A DNA stretch of 34,301 nucleotides from Nocardioides sp. (lineage in GTDB: Bacteria > Actinomycetota > Actinomycetes > Propionibacteriales > Nocardioidaceae), in assembly GCA_017354415.1 (NCBI GenBank), contig JAFMQY010000017.1:1-34301 (forward strand). The letters are read 5' to 3'. Numbering within the stretch: position 1 is the first letter of the stretch; each line of letters begins with the position of its first letter. The notes under the pieces were generated by a model that did not search any database, was not told the origin of the DNA, and saw nothing but the letters and a program-made list of their open reading frames with translations. Below are positions 7,652 to 16,520 of the stretch, one piece after another. The translations under genes were made by a program, and so were the position numbers.

Positions 7652-8835
7652 CAGGCGGCTCCTACCGGGTGCAGTCGGACCAGGGGCTGACCGGGCGACA
7701 CCAGGTCGCCGTCCTCGACCAGCCACTCGACGACCTGGCCTCCGTGGGGCGCCCGGACCTCGGTGCGGTCGCGCAGGCTGGCGATGTCACCGAGCGCGGC
7801 GCCTGGCTCGAGCACGCTGGCGTCGCCGGCCTGCTCGGAGCGGTGGAAGGTGCCCTTGGCGGGGGCAACGACCATCAGCCAGGTCGGCGTGGTGTCGATG
7901 ACCGACGCCTCGCCGTGCTTGGCACAGAACGCCCGGGCGTCGTCGAGCTGGTCCGGCGTCTTCAGGGCGAACGACTCGACCCCAGGCAGGGCACGCTTGG
8001 CGATCCCGGTCAACGTGCCGGCGGGCGGCATCTCCAGCAGGCCGGTCACCCCGAGGTCGGACATGGTCTCCATACAGAGGTCCCAGCGCACGGGCTGGGC
8101 GATCTGGCCGACGATCCGTTTCACCACCTCGCGTCCGTCGTGCACCACCTGCCCGTCGCGGTTGGAGATCCACGGCGTACGCGGGTCGTGCGTCGAGACC
8201 GACCGCGCCAGCTTCGCCAGGTGACCGACGGCGGGCGCCATGTGCTCGGTGTGGAACGCGCCGGCGACACTGAGGGGGACCAGCCGGGCCTTGGCGGGCG
8301 GGTTGTCCGTCAGTGCCTGCAGCTGCTCCATGGTGCCCGCAGCGACGACCTGGCCGGGCCCGTTGTTGTTCGCCGGGACGAGGCCCTGCTTCTCGAGGGC
8401 GGCGACGACCTCGCCGCGGTCGCCGCCGAGGACCGCGGTCATGCCGGTGGCGGTCTTCGCGGCGGCCTCGGCCATCGCCTTGCCGCGCTCGCGGACCAGC
8501 ACCATGGCCTGCTCGGCGGTGATCGCGCGGGCACCTGCCGCGGCCGCGATCTCACCGACGCTGTGTCCGGCGACCGCGCCGATCTGGCTGAACGCGTCGG
8601 CCGGGTGCGGGAACAGCTCGAGTGCCGCGATCAGCCCGGTGGCGACCAGCAGGGGCTGGGCGATCTGGGTGTCGCGGATGGTCTCGGCGTCCGCCTCGGT
8701 GCCGTAGTGGGCCAGGTCGAGGCCGGCCACCGTGGACAGCCACTCGAACCGGGAGGCGAACGTCGGGTCCTCGAGCCAGGGGGAGAGGAAGCCGGGGGTC
8801 TGGGCTCCCTGACCGGGAGCGACGATGACGAGCAC
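7651..8835 (-). CDS. fabD: malonyl-CoA:ACP acyltransferase with C-terminal BCCP-like domain
   Basis: A 394-aa protein. Residues 1-290 are a normal FabD that moves malonyl from CoA to ACP: GQGAQ at 8-12, nucleophile Ser92 in GHSVGE, and His195 in AFHTEH. FabD usually ends near 300-315 residues. Here a linker (about 291-318) leads to an extra domain (about 320-390) that reads like a biotin carboxyl carrier domain: VVAPAKGTFHRS, a GALGD-type middle, then TEVRAPHGGQVVEWLVEDGDLVSPGQPLVRL. Where such domains carry the biotin lysine in EAMKM, this one reads ASLRDR (Arg355), so it cannot be biotinylated in the usual way. The GTG start at 8835 has GGAAGG upstream. It is translationally coupled to fabH. 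FabD identity is certain; the role of the tail is unknown. Confidence 0.93.
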   Translation of the reverse strand: MLVIVAPGQGAQTPGFLSPWLEDPTFASRFEWLSTVAGLDLAHYGTEADAETIRDTQIAQPLLVATGLIAALELFPHPADAFSQIGAVAGHSVGEIAAAAGARAITAEQAMVLVRERGKAMAEAAAKTATGMTAVLGGDRGEVVAALEKQGLVPANNNGPGQVVAAGTMEQLQALTDNPPAKARLVPLSVAGAFHTEHMAPAVGHLAKLARSVSTHDPRTPWISNRDGQVVHDGREVVKRIVGQIAQPVRWDLCMETMSDLGVTGLLEMPPAGTLTGIAKRALPGVESFALKTPDQLDDARAFCAKHGEASVIDTTPTWLMVVAPAKGTFHRSEQAGDASVLEPGAALGDIASLRDRTEVRAPHGGQVVEWLVEDGDLVSPGQPLVRLHPVGAA

Positions 8836-8901
8836 GACCCAAGCCTTCCGGCTCCGGTGGTCGGCCCGCCCCTCCGGCACGCACGAAACTCACCGACCGA
8901 T

Positions 8902-8922
8902 GTTTGTAGGGTTCCTACAAAC
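8902..8922 (-). promoter_or_regulatory. candidate operator upstream of fabD
   Basis: GTTTGTAGG (8902-8910) and CCTACAAAC (8914-8922) form a perfect 9-bp inverted repeat with a 3-nt spacer, 67-87 nt upstream of the fabD start. It is AT-rich against a very GC-rich background. The likely binder is the PucR-type regulator encoded next door, whose relatives FasR and MabR control fab operons; this is inference. Confidence 0.65.
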
Positions 8923-8946
8923 GGGCTCGCGGCCCGGACGTGGGCG

Positions 8947-8987
8947 GGTGGTTTCGAGACGGTCGCAGAGCGACCTCCTCAACCACC
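8947..8987. repeat. REP-like palindromic element
   Basis: A nested imperfect palindrome: outer arms GGTGGTT (8947-8953) and AACCACC (8981-8987), inner arms GGTCGC (8961-8966) and GCGACC (8970-8975), loop AGA, and an asymmetric internal loop between the two helices. The sequence resembles a short repeat I remember as frequent between genes in Nocardioides genomes, but this window has only one full copy. Confidence 0.7.
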
Positions 8988-9047
8988 GGAAGGCGGCCTC
9001 CTCAACCACCGGAGGACAGTCCGGGAGGGACCTCCTCAACCACCCGA
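8974..9047. repeat. direct repeats derived from the REP-like element
   Basis: CCTCCTCAACCACCGGA occurs at 8974-8990 and 8997-9013. A third copy with one change (CCCGA end) is at 9031-9047, and a decayed trace is near 9065. Spacing is 23 and then 34 bp. These look like partial copies of the right arm of the REP-like element. Together with the operator, they account for most of the 311-bp gap (8836-9146) between fabD and its regulator, in which I see no gene. Confidence 0.75.
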
Positions 9048-9146
9048 GGACGGGCCGGGGAGGGACCGCCTCAGCCAGTGCCGCCCGGAAGGCGTCAGCG
9101 GTCGGTGGGGCCACAGGTCGGACGCCACATGCTCAGTTCGGGTGGC

Positions 9147-10376
9147 TCACGTGCCGGGTTCGACGTCGTCCGGCCGATGCGCCTGGCGCCCCAGCACGAG
9201 GGTGAGCTGCAGGGTGAGCGCCTCTCGCGGGGCGGTGGCCGACAGTCCGGTGAGGTCCGCGACCTGGCGAAGCCGGTACCGCACCGTGTTCGGATGGACG
9301 AACAGCGCCCGAGCCGTCGCCTCGAGCGACTGACCGTGCTCGAAGTACGCCGTCAGGGTCTCGATCAACGTGCCGCCGCGGCCCTGGCTCGCCTGTCGCA
9401 AGGGCACGAACACCTCGTCGACCAGGTGGCGGCGGGCATGCCCGTCGCCGGCCAGGACCCGCTCGGGCAGCAGGTCGTCGCTGGCGACCGGGCGAGGGGC
9501 GTCCGGCCAGCCCACGGCGGCCCGTAGCCCGGAGATCGCGGCCCGGGCCGACACGTGGGCCGAGGCGAGGTCGTCGGTCCGCGGACCGGTGACCACCGGG
9601 CCGTCCCCGAAGAAGCGGACGACGGCGTGCGCCGCCTCGTCGGGGTCGTCGACGCCACCCAGGATCACCACCAGCCGGTCGCCCTGAGTGGCGCACAACG
9701 CATCCATGCCCGCGCCCCGAGCCACCCGGCGTACCTGCTCGAAGAGGTCCTCGGTGCGCGGCTGGGGCACCGGCCCGAGCACGACCGTGACGCCTTCGCG
9801 CTGGGCCCAGCCGAGCGCACTGGCGCGGGAGGCGACCGCTTCGTCGGCCTCCGCGCGGAGCACCGAATCGACCACGAGGGCCTCGAGACGGGCGTCCCAC
9901 GCGCCCCGCGCCTCGGCCGCGCGGGCGTACACCTCAGCCGTGGCGAAGGCGACCTCACGGGCGTAGCGCAGGACCGCAGCGTGGACCGCGGGCGCGTCGG
10001 CGGGTTCGACGATGTCGTCGACGTGGGACTCGACCACCTCGATACCCAGCCGGACGAGGTCGACCGTCTGGCCCAGCGTGATGATGCCGGTCATGCTGCG
10101 CGGCGCGGCGCCGAACACCGCGGCCGCCGTGTCGACGGGGGAGGCCTCGTCGTCGTCCAGCCGGAACCAGTCCACGAATCCCTGGATGCCGGCCTGCAGG
10201 ATCTGGCCGATCCAGGACCGGCTCTCCGCCGAGAGCTCGGCGAACCAGGGCACGTCCGTGAGCATCCGGGCGATCGCGGCCGAGCTCAGCGCCCCGGTGG
10301 ACCGGCGCAGCGCCTCGGCCGCCCGCTCGCGCGAGCCTCCGTCGTCCGGAGGCGTGGGTACGACGCGCACGCTCAC
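9147..10376 (-). CDS. PucR-type regulator of fatty-acid synthesis (FasR/MabR type)
   Basis: A 409-aa DNA-binding protein. The N-terminal two thirds form an all-helical and GGDEF-like sensory region typical of PucR/CdaR-class regulators. The C-terminal helix-turn-helix lies at about 349-378 (GQSLEATARALFVHPNTVRYRLRQV). Proteins of this class directly upstream of fabD are FasR in Streptomyces coelicolor and MabR (Rv2242) in M. tuberculosis, both known to activate or control the fab operon, so this is probably the orthologue. GTG at 10376 lies 7 nt after a TAGGGT -10, suggesting a leaderless mRNA. Transcription runs towards fabD. It is divergent from the phosphatase gene. Target site and ligand, perhaps long-chain acyl-CoA, are inferred. 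Confidence 0.88.
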   Translation of the reverse strand: MSVRVVPTPPDDGGSRERAAEALRRSTGALSSAAIARMLTDVPWFAELSAESRSWIGQILQAGIQGFVDWFRLDDDEASPVDTAAAVFGAAPRSMTGIITLGQTVDLVRLGIEVVESHVDDIVEPADAPAVHAAVLRYAREVAFATAEVYARAAEARGAWDARLEALVVDSVLRAEADEAVASRASALGWAQREGVTVVLGPVPQPRTEDLFEQVRRVARGAGMDALCATQGDRLVVILGGVDDPDEAAHAVVRFFGDGPVVTGPRTDDLASAHVSARAAISGLRAAVGWPDAPRPVASDDLLPERVLAGDGHARRHLVDEVFVPLRQASQGRGGTLIETLTAYFEHGQSLEATARALFVHPNTVRYRLRQVADLTGLSATAPREALTLQLTLVLGRQAHRPDDVEPGT

Positions 10377-10383
10377 GACTCGA

Positions 10384-10389
10384 ACCCTA
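10384..10389 (-). promoter_or_regulatory. -10 element, leaderless start of the PucR-type regulator
   Basis: On the minus strand TAGGGT is followed by 7 nt and then the GTG at 10376. No Shine-Dalgarno sequence is present, so transcription should begin at or next to the start codon. Confidence 0.55.
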
Positions 10390-10523
10390 GTGGGTGAGTC
10401 CGCGTGGATCGCGGCTCCGGTCGCGCCCCGGTCGTCTTCAGGGCACGTCCCCGCCTGCCCGGTTTCGCGCAGTGTTCACCGTTCGTTGGCCCGGTCCGGC
10501 TGGGGCGCGTCAAGACTGCCGAC

Positions 10524-12128
10524 GTGACCTCGGAGCACACGAACCTCTCGGACCTGTCCCGCCGCAGTCTTCTTGCCGCCGCCGGCATCGGCGTCGCCGC
10601 CGTCGCCCTGGAGAGCACCGCCGCACCGGCCCAGGCGGTGAGCCGAGCGCCCGATGCCGGCGGACCGGGGGGCGATCCGGACGTGCCTCCGGTCGCAGGG
10701 CTCCACACACAGTTCGGTGCGGACGCGGCCACTCAGGTCACGGTGTCCTGGCACGCCACGCAGAGCGTTTCCCAGCCCCGCGTGTACCTCGCCCGCAACG
10801 GCCACGAGTTCGAACGGTCGGTCGAGGCCGACACGCGCACCTACACCGACGCGAAGTCGGGACAGGTGGTCAGCGCCTACCACGCGCGCATCTCGGGTCT
10901 CCGTGCCGACACCGAGTACGTCTACCTCGCGATCCACGACGGTGCACAGCCGCAGTTCGGGTCGTTCCGCACCGCACCGGTCGGACGCGCCGCATTCACG
11001 TTCACCAGCTTCGGCGACCAGGGGACGCCGACGGTCGGCAAGCGCTTCGTGCCTCCGCCCGGGGTCACGCTCCCGAACCCGCCCTACGTCAACGACAACC
11101 TCGGCTCGCCCTCCGCGGGGGACACCACGGCGGGGGTCGAACGGCTCGCGCCCCTGCTGCACCTCTTCAACGGCGACCTGTGCTACGCCAACCTCGCTGA
11201 CGACCGGGTGCGCACGTGGTCTGACTTCTGGAACAACAACACCCGCAGCGCCCGCAACCGCCCGTGGATGCCGGCCGCCGGCAACCACGAGAACGAGCTG
11301 GGCAACGGCCTCTTCGGCTACGGCGCGTACCAGACCTACTTCGACCTCCCGCCCCAGGATGGGCAGAACGACGACACGCGGGGGCTCTGGTACGCCTTCA
11401 CCGTCGGCTCCGTCCGCTTCATCAGCCTCAACAACGACGACGTCTGCTACCAGGACGGCGGGAACAGCTACGTCCGCGGCTACTCGAACGGTGCACAGAA
11501 GGCGTGGCTGGCGGAGGAGCTCCGGGCGAGCCGCGGCGACCGGGACATCGACTGGATCGTGGTGTGCATGCACCAGGTGGTGATCAGCACTGCCGACCAG
11601 TTCAACGGCGCCGACCTGGGAATCCGCCAGGAATGGGTCCCGCTCTTCGACCAGTACGGCGTGGACCTGGTCGTGTGCGGACACGAGCACCACTACGAGC
11701 GGTCACACCCGATCCGGGGGCAGCAGGCGAACCAGACCCTCACCCCAATCCCGGTCTCGACCCAGACCGACACCGTCGACACCACCCAGGGCACGGTGCA
11801 CATGGTGATCGGAGGCGGGGGCACCTCGGCACCCTCCAACCAGCTCTTCTTCGACCCGCCGGCGTGCCGGGTGATCGTCTCGGTGACGGCCCCGGATCCC
11901 ACGACCGGGAAACGGGCACCGGTCTATGTCCACGAGGACGCGCCCTGGTCCGCCGTGCGCAACGCCGCCCGCTCGTACGGCTTTGCTGGGTTCGCTGTGG
12001 ACCCTGGGGACCGCCGCGGCGGGACCACGTCGATCACGGTCACCTACTACGACGTGACCGGTCCCTACGGCCAGGTCGAGCCGTTCGAGACCTTCACCCT
12101 GAGGCGCCCGCGCTCGGACGGCCGCTGA
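10524..12128 (+). CDS. Tat-exported purple acid phosphatase family protein
   Basis: A 534-aa secreted metallophosphoesterase, probably releasing phosphate from organic esters outside the cell. Twin-arginine signal: SRRSLLAAAGIGVAAVAL with Arg13-Arg14 and a cut near Ala36-Ala38. A fibronectin-III-like N-terminal domain spans about 57-152 (VSWHATQSVSQPRVYLAR). The catalytic domain follows with the metal ligands Asp165 (FGDQG), Asp218/Tyr221 (NGDLCY), Asn254-His255 (GNHE), His350 (CMHQ) and His387/His389 (GHEHHYER). All seven expected purple acid phosphatase ligands are visible. GTG at 10524 puts the Tat motif at the usual distance; an in-frame GTG at 10404 would bury it behind 40 residues. No strong ribosome site is seen. 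It is a single-gene unit ending in a strong terminator. Confidence 0.9.
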   Translation: MTSEHTNLSDLSRRSLLAAAGIGVAAVALESTAAPAQAVSRAPDAGGPGGDPDVPPVAGLHTQFGADAATQVTVSWHATQSVSQPRVYLARNGHEFERSVEADTRTYTDAKSGQVVSAYHARISGLRADTEYVYLAIHDGAQPQFGSFRTAPVGRAAFTFTSFGDQGTPTVGKRFVPPPGVTLPNPPYVNDNLGSPSAGDTTAGVERLAPLLHLFNGDLCYANLADDRVRTWSDFWNNNTRSARNRPWMPAAGNHENELGNGLFGYGAYQTYFDLPPQDGQNDDTRGLWYAFTVGSVRFISLNNDDVCYQDGGNSYVRGYSNGAQKAWLAEELRASRGDRDIDWIVVCMHQVVISTADQFNGADLGIRQEWVPLFDQYGVDLVVCGHEHHYERSHPIRGQQANQTLTPIPVSTQTDTVDTTQGTVHMVIGGGGTSAPSNQLFFDPPACRVIVSVTAPDPTTGKRAPVYVHEDAPWSAVRNAARSYGFAGFAVDPGDRRGGTTSITVTYYDVTGPYGQVEPFETFTLRRPRSDGR

Positions 12129-12142
12129 GCCGCGCCCCGTTC

Positions 12143-12182
12143 CCCACACGCGCATCCGCCCGGGGGCGGGTGCGCGTGTGGG
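12143..12182 (+). terminator. strong hairpin terminator of the phosphatase gene
   Basis: CCCACACGCGCA (12143-12154) pairs perfectly with TGCGCGTGTGGG (12171-12182). The enclosed CCGCCC/GGGCGG extends the stem to about 17 bp. It starts 14 nt after the phosphatase stop and is followed by no T-run. Confidence 0.85.
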
Positions 12183-12192
12183 CTGTGCCCAC

Positions 12193-12233
12193 AAAGCCCA
12201 TGAAACATGGGGTTTCGGCCTATCCACATGTGG
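12193..12233. promoter_or_regulatory. two inverted repeats upstream of the alpha/beta hydrolase gene
   Basis: AAAGCCCATG and CATGGGGTTT around a central AAA (12193-12215) form a 10-bp inverted repeat with one mismatch. CCACATGTGG at 12224-12233 is a perfect 10-bp palindrome. Both lie between the phosphatase terminator and the AGGAGG of the hydrolase, where its promoter must be. They are probably operator sites. Confidence 0.4.
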
Positions 12234-12292
12234 CTTCCTCTGGTTGAATCTCGCACGACCTGAACCGCCTGCGCCCAGGAGGCCGAACGCTG

Positions 12293-13216
12293 ATGCGCGA
12301 GCACCCCGTGCACCACGTGACGATCCACGGCCACCGGCGGGCGTACGTGAAGGAGGGGAGCGGTCCCGCCCTGCTGCTGCTCCACGGTCTCGGCTGCAGC
12401 CATCAGACCTGGCTGCCCGTGCTCGACCAGTTGGCCTCCCGTTACACGGTGATCGCGCCCGACCTCCTCGGCCACGGTGAGTCCGACAAGCCACGGGCCG
12501 ACTACAGCACGGGGGCCTATGCCAACGGGATGCGGGACCTGCTCACGCTGCTCGGGATCGACAAGGTGACGGTCGTCGGCCACAGCTTCGGGGGCGGCGT
12601 CGCGATGCAGTTCGCCTACCAGTTCCCGGAGCGCACCGAGCGGCTCGTGTTGGTCGGCTCAGGAGGGCTTGGGCCGGAGGTGTCGCTCGCGATCCGCGCG
12701 ATCACGACCATCGGCTTCCACCAGGTGATGGGCGCCCTCAGCCTGCCCGGTGTGCGCCACGTCGCGACCGGCGGGCTCAGGGCCTTGTCCCGGACCGGGA
12801 TCAAGGAGTTCCGCGACCTCGACGAGGTCGCCGCGGTCTACGAGACCTTGGGGGATCCGGCCTCCCGTGCCGCGATCCGGCATGTGGTGCGGGCGGTCGT
12901 CGACTGGCAGGGCCAGATCGTCTCCATGGCGGATCGCGCCTACCTCACCGAGGCGATGCCGATGTGCGTGGTCTGGGGGGAGCAGGATCGGGTCATCCCG
13001 GTCAGCCATGCGGCCCGGGCGGCGGAGCTCGCGCCCGCGGCGCGGATCGAGGTGGTCCCGAACTCCGGTCACTTCCCGCACAAGGACCACCCCGAGCGTT
13101 TCGTGAAGATCCTCCACGACTTCATCCGCAGCACCAGCCCCGCGTCGTACTCCCGTGCCCGCTGGCGTCGCCTTCTCCAGCAGGGTCCTGCCGTGGCGCC
13201 CGCCGAGGCGGTCTGA
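12293..13216 (+). CDS. alpha/beta-fold hydrolase
   Basis: A 307-aa soluble hydrolase of the alpha/beta fold. The oxyanion motif is LLLHGLG (28-34), the nucleophile Ser98 lies in VVGHSFGGG, the acid is probably Asp232 (WGEQDRVIP), and the base is His260 (NSGHFPHKDHP). A cap region spans about 126-215. Similar proteins act as esterases, C-C bond hydrolases or haloperoxidase-like enzymes; the substrate cannot be read from sequence. ATG at 12293 has AGGAGG at 12277-12282. The last 35 residues are basic and probably disordered. It is followed in the same direction by the PPOX protein gene. Confidence 0.87.
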   Translation: MREHPVHHVTIHGHRRAYVKEGSGPALLLLHGLGCSHQTWLPVLDQLASRYTVIAPDLLGHGESDKPRADYSTGAYANGMRDLLTLLGIDKVTVVGHSFGGGVAMQFAYQFPERTERLVLVGSGGLGPEVSLAIRAITTIGFHQVMGALSLPGVRHVATGGLRALSRTGIKEFRDLDEVAAVYETLGDPASRAAIRHVVRAVVDWQGQIVSMADRAYLTEAMPMCVVWGEQDRVIPVSHAARAAELAPAARIEVVPNSGHFPHKDHPERFVKILHDFIRSTSPASYSRARWRRLLQQGPAVAPAEAV

Positions 13217-13261
13217 GCACGGACCGAGGAATCATCGGCGATCGACCGACCTTCTCCCGGC

Positions 13262-13681
13262 ATGGAACTCGCCGATGCGCTGGCCGCGGCCCGCGCGACC
13301 CACCAGTCCGTCCTGACCACGCTGCGGCGCGGCGGGAGGCCCCAGATCTCCAACGTCCTGCACGCCGTCGGGGACGACGGCGTGATCCGGGTGAGCACCA
13401 CCGCCGACCGAGCCAAGTACCACAACCTGCGGCGCCAGCCCTGGGCGGCGCTGAAGGTCGACGGCGAGAGCTTCTGGTCGTACGCCGTGCTGGAGGGCGA
13501 CGCGTCGCTCTCCGACGTCGCGACAGATCCCCACGACGCGGCGGTGGAGGAGCTGGTCGAGCTCTACCGGTCGATCAGCGGTGAGCATCCGGACTGGGAC
13601 GACTACCGGCGGTCGATGGTGGCCGACCGCCGGGTCGTCGTCCGGCTGACGCCGACCCGGGCGTACGGCGCGCTCCGCTGA
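13262..13681 (+). CDS. PPOX-class flavin/F420-binding protein
   Basis: A 139-aa split-barrel protein of the pyridoxamine 5'-phosphate oxidase-like superfamily. Typical features are the N-terminal THQSVLTTLRRGGRPQISNVLHAV strand pair and the DRAKYHNLRRQPWAALKV segment that contacts the cofactor phosphate. Actinobacterial members of this size commonly use F420 or FMN/heme in redox reactions. The substrate is unknown. ATG at 13262 lacks a good ribosome-binding site. It converges on aceE with only 10 bp between the two genes. Confidence 0.82.
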   Translation: MELADALAAARATHQSVLTTLRRGGRPQISNVLHAVGDDGVIRVSTTADRAKYHNLRRQPWAALKVDGESFWSYAVLEGDASLSDVATDPHDAAVEELVELYRSISGEHPDWDDYRRSMVADRRVVVRLTPTRAYGALR

Positions 13682-13691
13682 CCGTGCTGGG

Positions 13692-16520
13692 TCAGGCGTC
13701 GCCGCCTTCCTGCTTGACGCCGGCGACCGCGGTCGGGTCGTCGATCCGGTAGTGGTCGAGCGCCTTCTGCACGGTGTCGCGAGCGATCTTGCCCTCCTCG
13801 GCGAGCGCCGCCAGCGCCTGGCAGACCACCGACTCGGCGTCGATCTTGAAGTACCGCCGAGCCGCGGGCCGGGTGTCGGCGAAGCCGTAGCCGTCGGCGC
13901 CGAGCGTGTGGAAGCGCTGCGGCACCCACCGCGAGATCGTCTCCGGCACGGCGCGCATGTAGTCGCTGACCGCGACCACGGGACCCGCTGCCCCGCGGAG
14001 CTTCTCGGAGAGGTACGGCGTGCGGGGCTCCTCCAGCGGGTGCATGAAGTTCCACTCCTCGGTCGCGAGCGCCTCACGGGAGAGCTCGTTCCACGACGTG
14101 ACCGACCACAGGTCTGCCGCCACGCCCCAGTCGTCCTTCAGCAGCTGCTGCGCCTTGTGGATCCACGGCAGTGCGACACCGCTGGCGAACAGCTGCACCC
14201 GTGGTGCGTCTTCGGGGCCACCGTCGATCGGCCCGGCGAGGTGGTACAGCCCACGCAGGAGCCCATCGACGTCCAGCCCTTCCGGCTCCATGGGCTGGGA
14301 GATCGGCTCGTTGTAGACGGTGAGGTAGTAGATGATGTCCTCGCCGTGCGGGTGCTCCTCGGTCGAGCCGTACATCCGGTCGAGGCCGTTGCGCACGATG
14401 TGCGCGATCTCGTAGGCGTACGCCGGGTCGTAATGCACGACCGCCGGGTTGGTCAGCGCGAGCAGCGGCGAGTGCCCGTCGGCGTGCTGGAGGCCTTCGC
14501 CGGTCAACGTCGTGCGCCCGGCGGTGGCCCCGATCAGGAAGCCGCGAGCGAGCTGGTCGGACATCGCCCAGATCGCGTCGCCGGTCCGCTGGAAGCCGAA
14601 CATCGAGTAGAAGATGAAGACCGGGATCATCGGCTCGCCGTGCGTGGCGTACGACGAGCCGGCGGCGGTGGCGGACGCGACGCAGCCGGCCTCCGAGATG
14701 CCCTCGTGCAGCATCTGGCCCTGCGGCGACTCCTTCCACGCCAGGAGCAGCCTCCGGTCGACCGACTCGTAGAGCTGGCCGGCGGGGTTGTAGATCTTCG
14801 CCGAGCTGAACATCGAGTCCATGCCGAACGTGCGGTACTCGTCGGGTGCGATCGGGACGATCCGCGGCCCGACCTCGGGGTCCTTCATCAGGTCCTTGAG
14901 CAGCCGGACGAAGGCCATGGTCGTGGCGATCTTCTGCTTGCCCGACCCGGCCTTCAGCTCGTCGTACATCGACTCGCCGGGCAGGGTGAGCCTGCGCGGG
15001 TTGACGCGTCGCATCGGGACGCCGCCGCCGAGCTCCCGGCGACGGTCGCGGAGGTAGGCGAGCTCCGCCGAGTCCTCGCCCGGGTGGTAGAACGGCGCGG
15101 AGCCGTCGAACTCGTAGTGCTCGTCGATCTCGCCGTCGGAGATCGGAAGCTCGAGCCGGTCGCGGAACGCCTTGAGGGTGGCGGCGTTCAGCTTCTTCAT
15201 CTGGTGGGTGGCGTTGCGGCCCTGGAGCGCCTCGATCGTCCAGCCCTTGATCGTGTGGGCCAGGATCACCGTCGGCTGCCCGACGTGCTTCGAGGCAGCG
15301 TCGAAGGCGGCGTAGACCTTGCGGTAGTCGTGACCGCCGCGCGGCAGCATCTCGATGTCGCGGTCGCTCATGTTCTCGACCATCTTGCGCAGCCGGGCGT
15401 CGCCGCCGAAGAAGTGCTCGCGGATGTAGGCGCCCGACTCGACCGAGTAGGTCTGGAACTGGCCGTCCGGGGTGTTGTTCATCTGGTTCACCAGCACGCC
15501 GTCGACGTCCTGGGCGAGCAGGGCGTCCCACTCGCGCCCCCAGACCACCTTGATCACGTTCCACCCGGCGCCCCGGAAGTAGGACTCGAGCTCCTGGATG
15601 ATCTTGCCGTCGCCGCGCACCGGGCCGTCGAGCTGCTGCAGGTTGCAGTTGATGACGAACGTGAGGTTGTCGAGCTCCTCTCGGGCGGCGAGGCCGATCG
15701 AGCCGAGCGACTCGGGCTCACCCATCTCGCCGTCCCCCAGGAACGCCCACACGTGCTGCTGGCTGGTGTCCTTGATCCCGCGGTTGTGCAGGTAGCGGTT
15801 GAACCGCGCCTGGTAGACCGAGTTGATCGCGGCGAGGCCCATCGACACGGTCGGGAACTCCCAGAAGTCCGGCATCAGCCGCGGGTGGGGGTACGACGAG
15901 AGGCCGGCGCCCGGACCGTGCTGCACCTCCTGGCGGAAGCGGGCGAGATGCTCGGCGGTGAGCCGCTTCATCAGGTAGGCACGTGCGTAGATGCCGGGGG
16001 AGGCGTGCCCCTGGATGTACAACTGGTCGCCGCCGCCGGGGTGGTCCTTGCCACGGAAGAAGTGGTTGTAGCCGACCTCGTACAGGCTGGCCGCCGAGGC
16101 GTACGTCGCGATGTGGCCGCCGACCTCGAGACCCTTGCGGTTGGCCGACGACACCATCACCGCGGCGTTCCAGCGGATCAGCCGGCGGATCTTCTTCTCC
16201 ATCTGCTCGTCGCCGGGGAACCACGGCTCACGCTCGGGCGGGATGGTGTTGATGAAGTCGGTGCTCCGGAGGGCGGGGACCCCGACCTGCTTCTCCCGGG
16301 CGCGTTCGAGCAGGCGCAGCATGATGTAGCGCGCGCGCTCGCGGCCGTGCGCCTCGGTCAGGTCGTCGAACGACTCCACCCACTCCCGGGTCTCCTCGGG
16401 ATCGATGTCCGGGAGCTGGGTGGACAGGCCCTCGTGGATCACGGCGCGGGTCGGGGGTGCCACCGAGGGCGCAGCGGAGGTGTCGGAGGTGGCCGCGGAT
16501 GCGGCGGAGGTCTCACTCAC
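13692..16520 (-). CDS. aceE: pyruvate dehydrogenase E1 component, homodimeric
   Basis: A 942-aa thiamine-diphosphate enzyme that decarboxylates pyruvate and passes the acetyl group to the E2 lipoyl domain, feeding acetyl-CoA to the TCA cycle and the fab genes. The ThDP-Mg motif begins at GDG 262-264 ([12 protein letters not shown]) and ends at about NCN 291-293. The substrate-site stretch [13 protein letters not shown] (171-183) and a complete C-terminal domain are present, so it is full length. The first 25 residues are Ala/Ser-rich and disordered. The GTG start at 16520 is chosen because upstream frames close; its ribosome site is poor. It is transcribed alone, divergent from the DUF3052 gene. 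In M. tuberculosis aceE lies next to the fab regulator mabR, similar to here. Confidence 0.96.
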   Translation of the reverse strand: MSETSAASAATSDTSAAPSVAPPTRAVIHEGLSTQLPDIDPEETREWVESFDDLTEAHGRERARYIMLRLLERAREKQVGVPALRSTDFINTIPPEREPWFPGDEQMEKKIRRLIRWNAAVMVSSANRKGLEVGGHIATYASAASLYEVGYNHFFRGKDHPGGGDQLYIQGHASPGIYARAYLMKRLTAEHLARFRQEVQHGPGAGLSSYPHPRLMPDFWEFPTVSMGLAAINSVYQARFNRYLHNRGIKDTSQQHVWAFLGDGEMGEPESLGSIGLAAREELDNLTFVINCNLQQLDGPVRGDGKIIQELESYFRGAGWNVIKVVWGREWDALLAQDVDGVLVNQMNNTPDGQFQTYSVESGAYIREHFFGGDARLRKMVENMSDRDIEMLPRGGHDYRKVYAAFDAASKHVGQPTVILAHTIKGWTIEALQGRNATHQMKKLNAATLKAFRDRLELPISDGEIDEHYEFDGSAPFYHPGEDSAELAYLRDRRRELGGGVPMRRVNPRRLTLPGESMYDELKAGSGKQKIATTMAFVRLLKDLMKDPEVGPRIVPIAPDEYRTFGMDSMFSSAKIYNPAGQLYESVDRRLLLAWKESPQGQMLHEGISEAGCVASATAAGSSYATHGEPMIPVFIFYSMFGFQRTGDAIWAMSDQLARGFLIGATAGRTTLTGEGLQHADGHSPLLALTNPAVVHYDPAYAYEIAHIVRNGLDRMYGSTEEHPHGEDIIYYLTVYNEPISQPMEPEGLDVDGLLRGLYHLAGPIDGGPEDAPRVQLFASGVALPWIHKAQQLLKDDWGVAADLWSVTSWNELSREALATEEWNFMHPLEEPRTPYLSEKLRGAAGPVVAVSDYMRAVPETISRWVPQRFHTLGADGYGFADTRPAARRYFKIDAESVVCQALAALAEEGKIARDTVQKALDHYRIDDPTAVAGVKQEGGDA

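Noticed and set aside
8974-9047. Possible CRISPR array
   Set aside because: There are only three short (17-bp) copies with unequal 6- and 17-bp gaps. They derive from the arm of a palindromic element, and there are no cas genes.
10404-10523. Earlier GTG start for the purple acid phosphatase
   Set aside because: It would place the twin-arginine motif more than 50 residues from the N-terminus. The GTG at 10524 gives a normal Tat signal.
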